The notes under the pieces: generated by a model
Seen by the model: the letters and a program-made list of their open reading frames with translations, nothing else
Told to the model about the DNA's origin: nothing
Database searches by the model: none
Shown here: positions 12,091 through 23,547 of the stretch, piece by piece
How positions within the stretch are numbered: the first letter of the stretch is position 1
Layout: every line of letters begins with the position of its first letter
Translations under genes and position numbers: made by a program
Assembly (NCBI GenBank): GCA_033964015.1
Contig: CM066914.1
Coordinates: 20,371,023-20,435,022 of the forward strand
Length of the DNA stretch: 64,000 bases
Direction of reading: 5' to 3'
From: Scolanthus callimorphus
Taxonomy: Eukaryota > Cnidaria > Anthozoa > Actiniaria > Edwardsiidae

Positions 12091-12524
12091 GACATCAACC
12101 ACATTTCATCAAAAAGATCCATTATCCAAGGGAACAATAGCAAAAGAAAAATGTGTTTTGCACGCCCGTGAAATAAATATTTTATTGATTTTTCAATATA
12201 TCCTATTGTCGGTTTTCTTTTGTTTAAATATGCGTGATGCATCTTGGGGGAGAGGCTCTTCGGAACAAATGGTTCCTGTGATGTAACAAGACAAAGAAAG
12301 AAGAACAAAGACAGGCCGTTGTTCTTCTTTCTTTGTCTTGTTGTTACGTCACAGGAACCATTGTTCATCCCACAAGATGCAGCGTGCATAGTTAAATGAA
12401 AAAAAAACGCCAATCGGAAACATTAAAAAATCAATAAAATATTCACGGAGCACGCAAAACACATTTTTCTTACGCTACTGTTCTTTTGAATAATGGATCT
12501 TTTTGAGGAAATGTGGTTGATTTC
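12091..12524. mobile_element. long foldback element, ~434 bp
   Basis: GACATCAACCACATTTC at the left end is inverted at 12509-12524. The arms are about 200 bp and meet at a hairpin near 12295-12350 (CTTTGTCTTG and its complement). It lies between the CNBD2 stop and the SWEET stop. The AT-rich 12525-13239 shows nothing else. Confidence 0.8.
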
Positions 12525-13239
12525 TGCCTTTAGTTGCACTTTAATATCATAACTTTATTTGAAGCAAAACGGCTACGACCTATTGATTCCCCTTAATGCA
12601 TATAAATTAGTGTCTTTTATTAAAACTAGCAAAGTTGATTTGCATGTCTGGTATTTCATGAGGCTGTTTTTGTTTTGTGTTGCCCATACAACCATGCAGT
12701 AACCAGATATGCAAACAACTTTCCTAGCTAATAAAAGATTAACAAAAAGAATCCTCTGCTTGCAGGGTATATTATAAATAGTAATCTAAAAACAAACAAT
12801 TCTAGGTATTTGTAAGTTAAATTAGTATTTATTTCAGTTTTGTCTATAAGTATCATTGTCTACTAGTATGTACAGTACATTTATTAAGATATATTATTAT
12901 ATCTATTGCATATTATTATTACTAAATTTAACATATTTTATTATTGTTTTTTGTTTGGATTTGCCTAAAAGAAAGTCACCAAAACGAATGTACTTGCTAT
13001 GGTGAAGCCTCCTAGAAAATGCCAAACCTACAGCTTAACTTTACTATAAGTTGAAAATGAATTTCTTTCAATATGTTGTAAAAGTTTTTCATGCTGCAAT
13101 AATAATAATGGTTTCATAAAAGGTAGCTCTTATTCTTATAGGAAAACAAAACTTTTCCTTCTAACAAAAATATTTTTGACTATTTCCTCTGCAAAGAAAT
13201 TCTGCAATTTTCTTATTGTCTAATAAAAATAATTATCCT

Positions 13240-16200
13240 TTAAATTTCTAAACTCCTTGGTTTTGTTCCTGGCGTGTAGGTAACAGTTCTTGCAGGACTT
13301 GAGGGGTAGCAAATAAACAGGGAGAGCTGAAGTGAGCCTAATAATGCTCCCAAACCATTAGGTATCTGAAGATGTGAAAAAAAAACGCTCTTAAATACAA
13401 ACTTCTTGAGCAAAATTACTTAAAGCAGTGTCACAAGTGTCACACTTCCCTGCTTAAAGGTAATCTCTTTTAGAATGTAGTACATTGTAGGCCAGTAAGT
13501 TTACAAAAGATGCGACTTCTCATAGTAAAATAAAGTATAACCCAAACTAAGCCAGTGCTATGTGAACAGTCTTATATGTAACCCTGCTGCTTGATATAAA
13601 TATAAAGACTTTCATAAGTTTTAAATTATATTTGTTATATAAAAGTTTTAGTAAGGCTATATTCATTTGAAAGTGAAAATATGATTCATCATTACAGAGA
13701 CAAGGACGAATAGTAAAGTAGAAAAAAAATCAGATTAAAAAAGGGATTATTCTATTTTCGTGCATTCTGATACATGTGTATAGATAGAATGAAGAAAATA
13801 ATAGCCTTTACTGAAATACATACCATATCAGAGACCAAACAAGTGGAAAACTATACCCTACTGCAAACCTCACGAGCCCCAAAACCATACCCTATAAGGT
13901 GGCACACAGTACCCACCAGGCTACTTCTTTCTCTGAGCTAATCTGCTTTGTGCTGACATGTATGAGGTGACAGCCATGCCAGTGTGACACACCCGCTAAG
14001 TAGCCTGGGATGGGGCTATGGTCCACTTACCTTAATAACGTTATCTTGGACAATATAGCCATATATACACCACTGAACAGATACAAGGAAATTGGCAAGG
14101 CATAATGAAAATGTCAAACATTCTGTACTCTTCTTTCTTACAACTGTGGCCTGAAAAAGTGAACCCACAATATTGATTAGCACAATTAGTATAGGTAATC
14201 GCATGGGGCCGAGTAAAATTAGGGTTTAATTTCACGAGTGTTTTCAATTTTTTTCCAAAATTGAGCCATCTGCGGTGAGGGCAATTTGAAAAAATTGAAA
14301 ACACAAGTAAAATTAATCCCTAATTTTATGAGGAACCCATGTGATTACTTCTTTATGATATAAAAGGGCAAAATTCAGCGTTCGTCTGCTCGTATTCAGA
14401 CGTGTGCAAAGTAATTTTGCCCTCAATAAAGAAAAAATGCCCTCGCCATTAGCCAATCAGCATCGAGTAATTTTGTCCTGTATATTATAAAAAGCTGTAA
14501 CATTAAATATCACGTGGAGATTACGCTATAGATAAAAACATGTTTATTCTAACCCTGTTATACTGGTATTGCTACATATTCAAAGCTTCATATTGTACGG
14601 GTGTTCAGCTTCTTGTTCATCACCAATACATAGCTTGAAACACCCCTGACAATAGAGTCCTAGAGTGATGATGCCACAAGAAAACAAATTTTCAATTTAG
14701 CAGTATTTCTCCATTGATTTCAAAAGGGTATATAGCATGAAAACTACACACCAAAAATGAGGAAAATGGGTTGCAACTGAGATATGGCCCGTTAAATGCA
14801 TAATTTTCTTAAACAAATCATTGTATTTTGGGTTCAAACTGAGTCCAAAACACAGCGATTTGTTAAAGAAAATTGTGTATTCAGCTGGCCATATCTCTTT
14901 CCCGTTTCAAAACTGATTCACCTCATTTTTTGCATGCAACGTTCTTTGGAGTTAGTCTTTCATTATTTGTGGACAAAAATCTGACATTCGAAAATGTTCA
15001 AATTTGTGACGTCACACTTTAGGACTCTTTAATGTTTTTTTAAAGACCTATCATCAACCTTTGCACCCATTTGCTTTTGTTTTCAAATTGATCCATTGTT
15101 TTTTAGGTGCTCTGATTAGCTAGGTAATACCGCAAAGGTTCTTGGTTGATGATGGGCCTTTAAACTTACCAGCGACACTAGTGGAGATCCATATACAGCC
15201 ACAGACAATACACAGCAGATAAGACCAAGGTGAAATATGGCACTGGCATCATCTACTTCATAATACTTGATATAAATTAAAACACAGCAAATAAAACAAA
15301 ATGAAGAAAACAGCTTGCTTTGCAATTGCGTCTGAAAGAGAAAGAAAAGGAAAATAGTGTCAGATTGTGTGGTTCCAAAAAATATCCATACCCCCTCCAT
15401 GGAAGGGTGTTGAAAAGTGCCCCCACCCCTCTGGAATTTCCGAAGAAAAATACAGTATTTGTATGGAAAAGATCAGGTAAATTGCCCCCCCCCCCCCGCC
15501 CCATAGGGGGTATGGATAATTTCTGAAAACACACATTATAACTATAGAAGTATTAGAAGAATATGATTAATCCAAGATTTTCCAAATTGGCCAGACCAAA
15601 GTCATACATTATCTGTTATTTTTCAAACCAAGTTCAGAGTATGAGATTCCAAGACAGGCCTCTAAAAAAGTGAGTGTGAGTGTGTGTGGTGGTTGTGAAG
15701 AGGGGGGGAGGGGGGGATTCACTCTTCACAGTCACCCCTTAGGAGATTGTGAGATTTTTTTTCTTGGGGCAAAGAAAATTATCTTACTCACACCATTAAC
15801 ACTTATTGGATGAGGTTGAGCATGATAGTGAGATTTGGCAATGCCGAGGTTTGTGTTATCTGCCGAAGCAAAGCTGAGGTGGATAACACTAACTCGAGGC
15901 GTTGACACATCTCACTATCATGCGAAAACCGAATTCAATAATTGTTTTATTATTCAGCAACCAAGAATTCTTACCTAGCTAAACGAAGTCAACGATGAGG
16001 CCGTGCACGGCGACACGGTTTTTCACCTTCATCTTACGTCCATTGGTATTTTCCTTTTCGTATTCAATTCAAATAGCCATAGTTGATGTTTAGATATCCT
16101 GAGCAATGATCTCTTGGCAAAAATCATAACAGATTCAATGAGAATATTCGCAAAACCGGCTTTCAATTCGGAAATGAAAACCAAGGTGGCGGCCAAACCT

Positions 16201-19014
16201 ATTGGCTTGTGTTATGACGTCATTAGAGTGCATCAATCCTAATGTCTGTAGAATGACATCAGGCACTGCGCGCCAACAAGGTTTCGCTGCATACTCTTAG
16301 CCAATCAGAACCGAGATAGTGGCATGGCTGAATAATAATCTTCCTTGGCCCTGATCTCATTGAAATGTTTGCTGTCTACTGCTCTTTTAAGATACCAATA
16401 AGTTTTTTACCTTGTCTCTACAGTGGAAATAGTACACCTGTAAATATACACTCTGGCATACAATCTGCACTGCACTGACTACTGTTATGGGAAAATCATG
16501 GACAAGGAGGCCATATTTTGTCCACAGAATTGCACTAAAAAGAAAAAAAGAAAATTACAAATCAAAAATAAATATCACTTTCAATGTATCAGAGGTTTAA
16601 TGTTAGCATGTGCAGGTCTACAGCCTGTAAGTACTTTACCTTATACAACTAGAGAGAAATGGAAAGACTGCTATTTCACCAGTGCTACCTTGTCTTATAA
16701 TCTTCAGACATATCTGACTAGAAGATAAAATACAGAATATGAACACTGCTACTGATGGTAATTGGTACCACTGTAGAAACACCAGAAGGCTGGGGCCAGT
16801 TCCTAGAATGTCAGATAAGAGTTATCAGTAGACAAACCCTTATCCAATGGATATATCCAGAACAAATCCTATACAACAGATAACTTTTATTCGTGGATAA
16901 CTTTATCCAACCTTTCAGGAACTGGGCCCAGAACACTTTTTTATTTTCAGTGCTATAGAACCCAATCCATCTAAAATAGAAGGGTGGCTCACAAGAGTAT
17001 CTTACAAACCCAGGCCAAACAGTCAGGGCATCTGGGGAAGTGCGGTAAAAAACGGCAAAAAGTGCGGAAAAGTGCGGGATTTTTTAGAAAAATGTGCGGA
17101 AAAAAGTGCGGTAAAACGGTAAAAGTGCGGTAATACGGTAAAAAGTGCGGTAAATTATTTTCTTTAATTTGAAGGTTTGCCTTTTGGGGGATCATAACAA
17201 GTCGTTTCTGTTGATTTTCTATTTGTTTTGTCATTTTAAAACGTAATTTCATTGAAACTGATGTAACAGCTAAATTATTAAACTTCGCATGATCAATATT
17301 TAGGTCAAGAACAATAGAAAAATGCAAAAAAAGAAGGGCTCACCTATGCTTGCTTGCGCGGCATCAGTCATTTAAAACTCGAACCCCTAAAATCACTAAG
17401 AGCGCCTATTTCTCCATACAATCATCTCCCGCATGTGTTGTTCATAACAATAGAGCAGATTTCGTATGACTGTGAAAAGTACCGCCACAAAGCTGTTCCG
17501 CGCCGCGACCGTGACCGTACCGCGACTACGCGATTTCATTCCATACGAAATCTGCTCTATCTTGCAATAAAGTTCTCCAAAATGTAAACTTCTTGCTTTG
17601 TCATCACCATCTTAATCAAGGGTAAATGGCTCCGGCAGTTTCATAGGATATTTACGGCGTTTTAACATTTTTCGTTCTCCTACTATTTTGTTTCGCCTTA
17701 ATACTTGACCTATTTAGCAAATAAAAATCGGGGTCACCGAAAAACGTGCGCCATTTGTATTTTACCCATTTCTTACAAGATCAGCTATTGGCTTATTTCC
17801 ATCTAAACTTCCATCCAATTACAGATCTCCTAATTGATGGTTTCTCGTACTTATTCTCAAACGGTCTGCTGTGGAACGCCTGGTATTTTTTTGCATTCGG
17901 TGGCGATCGTATCGGAAGAAAATGGTGGAGTTTTCAAGGTTTTTGCGCTTAATACTTCAGCATCAACATAATAAACTAGGTATTGACCTGCAAATCTTTG
18001 AAATTACCGTGTTTAGAAGGATTTTTCCACACAATTTTTAGTTATTTTCTTAAAAAGTGCGGAAAAGTGCGAAGAAAGTGTGAAAGTGCGGAAAAGTGCG
18101 ATTTTTGGGCAAAAGTGCGGAATCGCACTGCCGCACTTCCCCAGATGCCCTGAACAGTTGGGAGGAACTGAAAGTGTATAATAAATGAAGTAATAGTGAA
18201 TCTATTACCAGGATGTGGGCCAAAAGCCTACAAAATGTGAAGTTTCAAATTTTCAAATGTACTATTGAGTTCATGTCCGTGGCAATGGTTGTTCATGATC
18301 TGGAATGACCAAAGCTTTGACTACTGAAGCAGTATAAAACTTTGCACATATTAGAATGAGTACCACAGAAAACTGTACCCACAAGACCCATGTGGACCCC
18401 AGGTCCATACTGTAGGATTACAGACTGCTCACAAGCCAATCAGAATAGAGTGGATTTCAGATGACTGTCAATTTCTTGGTAATTACTCCTATAGGTTTTA
18501 TTCAGAATTCGTGTAATTACTTTGCGATTGGTTTCACTACAGACATATGAAAACCGCTCTATGCTATATAGCTTATTTGCACTTGATCAGTACCGTATGA
18601 CTGGAGCAAAATGTATTCATTAAAACATCATAAATTATATTCTGTCTTGATTGCTACCTCCCCATGCCGGTACCAAATTATATAGCAACTCAGTTTGTTT
18701 ACATTGATTCAAATGTGAAAATACTGTAAGTTTGATCTGTACACAAAATGTCTTGAGGCATCACAAGTTCTTTTCAGTCTCTTTTAAATTTGAAAAAATA
18801 ATTAATCTTGTCAGCTTGAGGATATTATTTTACCCCCTTGAAGTTTTACACTTTTAAGCAATTCGTAAGAAACTGACACGTACACAATATATAAGTAAGC
18901 TTAATCGTCTATTTCTTGATCATTTCAAAACGAATAATAGCTTCTCGCAGAATTAAAATGTACACTTACACTCCAGTTAGCAGTAGTCCAAACTGTGAAA
19001 GTGTAGCACTCCAT
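13240..19014 (-). CDS. SLC50A1: SWEET sugar transporter (SLC50 family)
   Basis: Facilitative sugar uniporter with two triple-helix MtN3/saliva repeats and a linker helix, in plasma or endomembranes. Exons in transcript order: 19014-18970 (candidate first exon, 15 codons), 16770-16640, 16534-16411, 15331-15170, 14150-14031, 13365-13240 (stop TAA at 13242-13240). This gives 235 residues, the usual SWEET length. Exons 2-6 join in phase. Family marks are ICLKIIRQGSTGEI then FPFL (repeat 1), LWTKYG, YGSPLVSL, RKKSTECLTFSL, then SVQWCIYGY and IPNGLG (repeat 2). The first exon is supported only by an ATG, phase 0 and a GTAAGT donor, so the first ~15 residues are uncertain. Intron 1 holds a 1.13-kb transposon. 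In symbiotic cnidarians, sugar transport by this family would be relevant, but that role is inference. Confidence 0.85.
14203..14337. mobile_element. foldback element in SWEET intron
   Basis: GAGTAAAATTAGGGTTTAAT is mirrored by AAAATTAATCCCTAATTTTA at the right end, with inner arms GTGTTTTCAATTTTTT / AAAAAATTGAAAACAC. The remaining intron to 15169 is AT-rich and holds no exon that I can support. Confidence 0.7.
15367..15535. mobile_element. poly-C foldback MITE, copy 1
   Basis: Starts TGTGTGGTTCCAAAAAATAT, runs into CCATACCCCC, and is mirrored by GGGGGTATGG near 15507. A C14 run lies at about 15486. The same family occurs in opposite orientation at 44997-45192. Confidence 0.75.
15823..15930. 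mobile_element. foldback element in SWEET intron
   Basis: GCATGATAGTGAGAT pairs with ATCTCACTATCATGC, with an inner pair GTGTTATC / GATAACAC. A wider unit may reach 16340, since TTATTATTCAGC (15948) recurs inverted at 16327. Confidence 0.65.
16794..16930. mobile_element. small TIR element, ~137 bp
   Basis: GGGCCAGTTCCT at the left end is inverted as AGGAACTGGGCCC at the right end; interior repeats TTATCCA/TGGATAA. It lies in SWEET intron 1. Confidence 0.7.
17024..18152. mobile_element. hAT-like non-autonomous transposon with 6-bp TSD
   Basis: The terminal inverted repeats CAGGGCATCTGGGGAAGTGC are about 22 bp and near perfect, flanked on both sides by AACAGT (17018-17023 and 18153-18158). 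Both subterminal regions carry many copies of AAAAGTGCGG. No transposase-like ORF is present in 1129 bp. The CAGGG end resembles hAT elements. It sits in intron 1 of the SWEET gene. Confidence 0.85.
18448..18565. mobile_element. short foldback element
   Basis: AGAGTGGATTTCAGATG pairs with CATATGAAAACCGCTCT at the right end. SWEET intron 1. Confidence 0.55.
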
Positions 19015-19400
19015 GATATAACAAATTTGGCGTCCATTTACGACTTGCGAAATTCCAAAAGTTACACATTTGAAAAGACTCTGTTTTCTGACCGCGCGAA
19101 GTGGCGGAGACTGGCACTAGTCTGGGTCAGAGTTTTTTCAAAGCCATAAAAAATACCACAAATATTGATAAATTTATTTTTATAAGTCATATTTGTATAA
19201 GTTAAACAGTAATTCGTATTTTTGACGAGAAATACCACGTATGGACTACAAGTAATGCAATATTGCATACTGTAAAATGGCCGCGCAAGCTTGGGGTAGA
19301 CTAGGCACTAAGTCAAGGAACGCCTGTCTGATTTCGCATATTCGATTGATTTTCTGTGTTTCTTCGCGCGCAAACTTTCCTTCATGATTGTGCTGGAAAA
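19015..19400. promoter_or_regulatory. divergent promoter region, SWEET / MTHFS
   Basis: If the first SWEET exon is right, the two start codons are only 386 bp apart and point away from each other. The stretch contains AAAATGGCCGCG (19275), a YY1-like motif common at TATA-less animal promoters. No TATA box stands out. Confidence 0.4.
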
Positions 19401-22400
19401 ATGTCCCAAACAGCGATTCACGAAGCTAAAAAGCTGCTAAGAAGAGAAATAAAGAAACGCATAACAGCAATGTCCAGCGATATGAAGGCGAAAGAATCAA
19501 GAGTTATCACAGAACAGGTAATTATGTTTATAATATAATGGTCGTACCGTGAAAGACCCGAAACTGTCAACTTGCTAGTGAAAAGGATGTTGTATGGGTA
19601 TCTAAGGTGGAGTCGTCAGAGTCGTAATGCCTTTTCATGAGCCTGAGAAATAGTATAGGTTCATTTGCACAGGGCTGGAAATTGGCATTTTAAAATTGTT
19701 AATCACATTATACACACTATGAGTGACACAATTGACTAGAAATCTAATCGCAAATGATAAATGTTTGGTCGCAAAATTGACTCATACAGGCGCAATTTCC
19801 AGTCCTGTTGCATTGCAAATTTTCATCAACAATTTATATGTACATGTAAACCAGCCTAGTAGCTGTTAATTACTTTTGTGGATAAATAATAAAGATTGAT
19901 TGCATCGAGTATTGGGTGAAAAAAATTGTGCCCATAAATAACATTATGTGGCAAGAGGTGGATTTTCTAATAATTATCTTACAGCTTTTATCAATAGAAC
20001 AATACAAATCTAGCAAGAGAATCTCTGTGTACTTGAGTATGCCCTCGGAAGTCAACACAGAAGGAATACTAATGGTGAGTCACTGATTGTGTATGCACCC
20101 TACCCATAATGCATTGCTTTGTTTACATGATTCAGTGCACCAGAAACTCTGTACAAAATAATTTTACAAGCTTTTCCTGACTATTACATGTAACTTGTGA
20201 CAAACTATACAAAAGGTTTTTGTTGTGTCTCTTAACAGCATCCCTGATGGCATCAAACATGGTAACACAGCAGTGTATATGGGCAGGGTGTGATGGTTCG
20301 ATTGATACGTCATTAAATTAAGTGTTGAGTGATTGATCTGCAACTTTTTCTGTGCATTGTTTTTTTTTTTCAGGATATTTTCAAAACCAACAGGTAAGGA
20401 AGAATTTTTTATGCTTCACTACAGGCCTGCACAGCGATGGGCAGGGGGCACAAAAAGGGGGAAGGCAATGGCAAAGGGGGCATAGAAAGGGGGAGTGGCT
20501 GGTATGGTTATACATGTTCCCAGCTTGTCCTTGGATACCTTTAAAAAATGCATTGACTTTGTTATCAGAACTGAATTTTGGTTGTTTTAATAATTCCTGT
20601 TGGTCTAGGAAATGTTACATTCCTCGTTATGTTGGTGCCAATATGGATATGCTGAGGTTAAACTCAATGGAGGACATGAAGTCATTGCCGCTGACCCCCT
20701 GGAACATTCACCAGCCTGCAGGTATACTGTTTCCCTATCTTGTGCTCATTGTTTGTAAGGATGCTTTTCAAGATCAAATTTATCCCACTGATACAGTAGA
20801 TATGGGCAGTTTCAGGGAGGGGGGTATTTCAGGAATTTTATTTCAAGCTTTATACAAATAAAGCCGGCAGATCCCATCTTTTTTCCCTACAATTCCATGG
20901 GTGGTTGGTTCATGGCTGAGCCTAGGGAAACCTGGAATTTCAGGGTGTGTACATTATTACAGGTGAGCAACACAACCATATTTTGGGGGGAGGGATGTTA
21001 AACTAAAAAAAATAGTTTGACACCTAAGATACCAAAGAGGGTGTGGTTGAACAAACGTTTTTCCCTTAAAAGAGCCTGTGTCAGCCACTCCTTTGTTATT
21101 GTTTTCGTTGATATTAGAAGACCAATTACATGTAGAGAATCTCTAAATCAACATCTAAATACAAAGTTTCACATTTGTTTTGTCAAATTCAATCGAAAAA
21201 ATTGCTCTATATTCTCTAAATCATTTGATGGAAATGGATGCTTTCTCCGACTTGGTATGTTGCTATGCTGTTAAAATGACAGCTGACACAGGCTCTTTAA
21301 AAGAAACCATCCAAAAACATATGAAAATCCTTTTAATTCTAAGTACTTTCACTCATTGGCAGTAATCAATACCAATCATGAAAATGCTTTCATGCATGCA
21401 ATAGTACTACATAATGGTATTAAAATAAATTAACCTCTTGTGCAAAGGGGCAAGTTTTTTATGTGAATACCTTAAAAGATTTCACAGGCCATGATTTTAA
21501 CGTCTACACAGCAATTACCCCTTCCCCCAATATATAGGTGTTCCCCCATTACTTAATAATAGTGGTGCTAGTGGCTTGTATATTATTGTAGATGATGACC
21601 CAAGAGAAGAGGCACTCTCCACTGGTGGTTTGGATCTCATTATAATTCCAGGACTGGGATTCTCCAAGGTTTGTGTAATATAAAAAATGAAACATTTTTC
21701 ATTACACTTTATGAGGATTATATCATTGCTCACTTTTGACAGCTGAATTAATTCTTGTACTGTGCAGAGCTGTCTGAACAAGCAGGTGACTGCCGGAGTT
21801 CTAGCAGCTACTTCACGTTTAATTGCCGTGAACCAAATGTGAGACAAAAAAGAACCACAGAATGTTAAATCCATCCTGAAGCTAACCTTATTGTTTGCAA
21901 TTAAAGTAAAATAAAAACTGGAATGTGTGGTTACAGTCCCCCCCCCCCCCCCCAGTTGAAAAGTGACTAATGAAAGTTCATCCTGTATTCAAACCATAAC
22001 TTGCTTTTTATGTTTTGTTTCAGGGTGGCCAAAGACTGGGTAGAGGAAAGGCAAGTAGCTAATGCTCTGTGTATATCATGAACCAGGGGTAGAATGTTGA
22101 CTATGGGGGATGCTCCATCTGAAAGGGGTTAAGGTTTGTAGGCCTCAGGTAGCAAAAGATTACTAGGAGCCACAATTTTTAGGTGTATGAACAGGTAAGA
22201 AACTCGCAATTTTCTTTAAAGTAAAGAGTGTGGAAAAAATTTGTGTTCAATGAATTTGTGCCAGAAATTGAGATCTCATTGGAAAGGGACAAGGGTAATC
22301 TGCCATTCAATGAAAGGATTTTTTTTTGTTTGAACATTTTCTACAGGGATACTATGACAACTACATCATTAAGTGTATCGAGCTGTGTCACAAGAAGCCT

Positions 22401-22592
22401 CATCTTATTGGTATGTCAAAAGGTGTAAAGTACATGTCACAGGCTATAATTCATTCGTACGTTTGTTTAATTTAATTTGTTTCCCTTTGACATTTCTTGG
22501 CAGGCTTAGCCTTCAGTACACAGATGGAGGAATCCATACCCGTGACAGAAAACGACATGGATCTAGATCACGTGATTTTCTGTCAATCTTGA
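19401..22592 (+). CDS. MTHFS: 5-formyltetrahydrofolate cyclo-ligase (MTHFS)
   Basis: Converts 5-formyl-THF plus ATP to 5,10-methenyl-THF, in the cytosolic folate one-carbon pool. Exons: 19401-19517, 19985-20074, 20374-20393, 20609-20721, 21592-21668, 22024-22050, 22347-22410, 22504-22592. All join in phase and give 198 residues; human MTHFS has 203. Family marks: a basic N-terminus (KLLRREIKKR, residues 10-19), KCYIPRY (77-83), NMDMLRL, TPWNIHQP, STGGLDLIIIPGLGF (about 122-136), and the ATP-site loop GRGKGYYD (145-152), which is split by intron 6. Intron 6 uses a GC-AG site (AAAG|GCAAGT at 22051). Exon 3 is only 20 nt and exon 6 only 27 nt. The ATG at 19401 is preferred over open sequence upstream because the family homology begins there. 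Confidence 0.95.
21071..21296. mobile_element. TTAA-type MITE, copy 1
   Basis: Ends AGAGCC...GGCTCT with TTAA at or next to both sides (21066-21069; 21297-21300); the left side has one extra A. The interior includes GATGGAAATGGATGC. Same family as 38182-38407 and 34871-35318. Lies in MTHFS intron 4. Confidence 0.75.
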
Positions 22593-23547
22593 CTTTGTGT
22601 CGTCGTGGGTCATAACTAGTTGTTTAAAAAGCTTTGACTATGGTAAAATGATTCACGAAACAGTTGATTCTATGAGGTTCAAACAATGTGAAAGGCAAGC
22701 GCGATGAGGATGATGTTAGGGACTCAGAGAAAAGGGATATGTGATGGAAGGAGAGGTTGTCCTTGAAAGGGCTAGCCTGCTAGCCGGCTCTCCAATGTTT
22801 TTTTTTCGGATATTTGATTTTTTGGGCGCGCGGGATTCCTATGAAAGGGCATGCTCGACGATCCCGCGAGTCCCGAGTCACGTCACGAAATGGGTTTTCA
22901 TTGCCTAGAAAACAATCTAGAGCTAGAGCTAGAGATTACTTGAAACGCGCTAAAACCAAGCGCAAACCCGATTTCATCCCAAAATAAATGCGAGAAGAAA
23001 CTACTAATGAGATAAAATTAGGCTTTCACTTCAAAGGTCATTGCATCGGAAAAAATCTCGCTTTACATTTCTCGCGTTTCTCGAGCTGAAAACGTCATAC
23101 AGACTCTTGTGTATGAATACTTTCAGTCGGTTTCGGGCACGAAAGTTATTTACTATGTCAAGGATAAATAATTTCAGTTACTTTTCAGACTCCCAACGTC
23201 TAGGCTTTGTGATAAATACTAGAAGATTTTACACAAGGAAGATAATAGAGCCACCTGTGACCGTAGCACCTGTGGGGCGGATCCCGTAGGAAAAACGGCT
23301 CCGATAAAGTGCATTCTTATCAATAGCGAAATACCTACATTAAATATAATAATAATTATAAAACAGTTGTACAGAGAGACAGTTGTACAGATAGATGCTA
23401 TGAGGGTCGAATCCTCTTTTAATTGTGAAAGGCAAATAAAACAGATGGTAAATAGGACACTTTGATGAATAAAATGTGTACCCCGCTTAGATCACAGTTC
23501 AGATTTAACTCAGGTTGAGGATTTCTGATAACGTTGATAATTCTACT
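22593..23547. other. intergenic, no gene seen
   Basis: Between MTHFS and the VWC-like gene. It holds the MTHFS 3' UTR and the next promoter. I see no long repeat; a short TCTAGAGCTAGAGCTAGAG motif lies at 22915-22935. Confidence 0.4.

Noticed and set aside
17341..17384. First SWEET exon (minus, MTDAAQASI)
   Set aside because: It lies inside the transposon at 17024-18152 and ends in the wrong phase for exon 2.
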